A stretch of DNA of 34,891 nt from CAZAQK01 sp050249355 (GTDB taxonomy: Bacteria > Pseudomonadota > Alphaproteobacteria > Rickettsiales > SXRF01): contig JBFWQQ010000009.1 in NCBI GenBank assembly GCA_050249355.1, forward strand, positions 1 to 34,891, in the 5' to 3' direction. The position numbers were made by a program, and so were the translations under genes. The notes under the pieces were generated by a model. That model was given only the letters and a program-made list of their open reading frames with translations. It ran no database searches and was not told where the DNA came from. The first letter of the stretch is position 1. Each line of letters opens with the position of its first letter. Below, piece after piece: positions 33,761 to 34,891 of the stretch.

Positions 33761-34891
33761 CTATTTGAGTATGTTATCAAACCAAGCTTCTTTGCCCTGA
33801 GGTTTGAATACAGTCCCCTGATCAATGTTGTTAGGATCATGAATTACTACAGTACCTGTTTCCCTATCCCAATAGCCTGTGCGACCTCGCTCTAGATCTT
33901 TTACTTTATCAGGATTATTTATAATTTTCTCAACATGTTCTTTCAGTTCTTCTTTAGTTTTTAAATCTGGAAATTCATCTTTATGTTTTTCATAAGCGTG
34001 GCCATGACTTATTGATTCAGCAATTTTTCTAAATTTATCGTCATCATCCGGGTCTTGGTTGTCGCCGCCTTCGGGGCTGTTATTAGCGGGTGGCTTCTTT
34101 TCCGTTTCCTCTTCAGGTACATTATCGAACAATCTGTCGCCTTGCATGTTATCAATTGATACTTTTAAAAGCACCGCCCCAGTAGCAGCCAGTATGACGG
34201 CAATTTCGGGTGTCAGTAATATAGCAGGCGCCACCGCAACATCGAACTCGCCGGAATTCGGATCATCGGCATCGTCGGCCAGCGGTTCGGCCCAGCAGCG
34301 GCAGCGCGGCGCATCGCCGGGGTGGCCGGTAGGCGGCGGCTTATCGTAGCTGAAGGTTTTGCCCGCATTGGCGGCGTGGCTGGGGCGCACCCGCTCATCG
34401 CCCTGCGTGTGCCAGATATAGCGGCGCACCCCCACCAGACGCTGGCGCTGAATATCCAGTTCCTGCATCAGCTCACGCCGTGTAAGCACGGTAATCATGG
34501 CGATCTCGCGCTCCACCCCGGTGGTGATGTCGGCGCTAGGGGTAAAGGCTTTCACAGAACAAGAAATGAAGTCAGCAGACTTCGTCAGCCCTGAGCTACG
34601 CCCCTTGGAGTTTTCAGAAGAAAACTCCGGGGGCAATAATGCATACACATCCTGAAACAACTGCTCCAGTCGCTTGACCAGATTGAGCTGGTGCTGCGCC
34701 AGTATGGCTTCCAGATACGGCTCCTGCGGCAGGGCAATGCTGTGCATCCCGCTGGCTGCACGCATTTGCGCATTGAAGATGAGGATATGGTCATTGGCGA
34801 CCTCTCTTACACCGCGGTCGGACAGCTGCATGGCGCCATAGATGGACTCGAGACCAGACAGCACATCCTGTGGCGGATACTGAATGGTCAT
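33761..34891 (-). CDS. SPP1 gp7/Mu F-like phage head protein with C-terminal toxin domain, reaching the window edge
   Basis: The visible 376 residues start at an ATG on the last base triplet, so the true start may lie outside. Residues about 140-205 carry the phage head-morphogenesis motif: GVRRYIWHTQGDERVRPSHA, then GKTFSYDKPPPTGHPGDAPR and CRCWAEPL. A hydrophobic segment (218-243) and an acidic/proline linker (261-286) lead to a C-terminal domain (287-376) with SHGHAYEKHKDEF, RGRTGYWDRETGTVVIHDP and DQGTVFKP. That domain resembles BECR-fold RNase toxins fused to phage head proteins; the family is inferred, not proven. A palindromic element (34568-34632) encodes residues about 88-110 in frame. 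The toxin part is AT-rich; the head part is not. Confidence 0.75.
   Translation of the reverse strand: MTIQYPPQDVLSGLESIYGAMQLSDRGVREVANDHILIFNAQMRAASGMHSIALPQEPYLEAILAQHQLNLVKRLEQLFQDVYALLPPEFSSENSKGRSSGLTKSADFISCSVKAFTPSADITTGVEREIAMITVLTRRELMQELDIQRQRLVGVRRYIWHTQGDERVRPSHAANAGKTFSYDKPPPTGHPGDAPRCRCWAEPLADDADDPNSGEFDVAVAPAILLTPEIAVILAATGAVLLKVSIDNMQGDRLFDNVPEEETEKKPPANNSPEGGDNQDPDDDDKFRKIAESISHGHAYEKHKDEFPDLKTKEELKEHVEKIINNPDKVKDLERGRTGYWDRETGTVVIHDPNNIDQGTVFKPQGKEAWFDNILK
34040..34096 (-). repeat. Linker repeat, copy within the head-toxin gene
   Basis: These 57 bases encode KPPANNSPEGGDNQDPDDD and match the displaced copy at 33324-33380. They mark the boundary between the phage head part and the C-terminal toxin domain, so they are the probable recombination site for swapping C-termini. 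Confidence 0.75.
34568..34632 (+). repeat. Double-hairpin palindromic element, copy B, inside the phage head gene
   Basis: The first hairpin has stem GAAGTC (34568-34573), loop AGCA and complement (34578-34583). The spacer begins GTCAGCCCTGAGC. The second hairpin has 9-bp stem GGAGTTTTC (34607-34615), loop AGAA and complement (34620-34628), followed by GGGG. Spacing is identical to copy A in aat. The element lies antisense relative to the host gene and keeps the frame open. Confidence 0.75.

Overview
The window reads as a chromosomal segment of an alphaproteobacterium with roughly even GC content. The evidence is the Caulobacter-type order of Flp-pilus genes (cpaB-C-D-E-F), two DUF2336 proteins, and a vir-type type IV secretion locus ordered virB8-B9-B10-B11-D4, as in the rickettsial rvh system. 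Intact thiS/thiG, aroQ, typA and aat indicate a metabolism less reduced than that of classical Rickettsia. I cannot place it below class; Rickettsiales-related, Holosporales-like or Micavibrionales-like lineages are all compatible.

Layout. Positions 1-5152 (minus strand) hold the Flp/Tad pilus genes cpaB, cpaC, cpaD, cpaE and the start of cpaF. Positions 5282-11001 (minus) hold typA, a cold-shock gene with a strong terminator, a small membrane protein, nadK and a tandem pair of DUF2336 genes. A membrane-fused spermidine-synthase-like gene (plus) and a RidA-family gene (minus) converge at about 12.7 kb. Positions 13390-23738 (plus) form the type IV secretion locus: virB2, a virB4 without recognisable Walker motifs, virB6, then virB8-B9-B10-B11-D4. 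Positions 23735-26199 (minus) carry thiS, thiG and an overlapping TPR-sulfotransferase gene. Positions 26263-27861 (plus) carry aroQ, a glycerophosphodiester phosphodiesterase and an unknown gene. Positions 27865-31549 carry an unknown gene, aat, a small secreted Cys-rich protein, yqgE and a ygfZ-like gene. A tRNA-Thr(GGT) lies at 31774-31848.

Right of the tRNA the region looks accessory: a small secreted peptide ORF, a PIN-domain nuclease, and an AT-rich phage module. In that module an SPP1 gp7/Mu F-like head protein ends in a probable toxin domain and is followed by a candidate immunity gene. Beyond the immunity gene lies a second copy of the linker that precedes the toxin domain, with a different short C-terminus.

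The three observations I rate highest are: (i) two 65-nt double-hairpin elements, colinear without gaps, sitting in frame inside two unrelated genes (aat and the phage head gene), with four compensatory base-pair changes in one stem; (ii) the phage-head toxin/immunity cassette with its displaced linker copy; (iii) the VirB4 homologue that has lost both Walker A and Walker B and is the only VirB4 in the locus.
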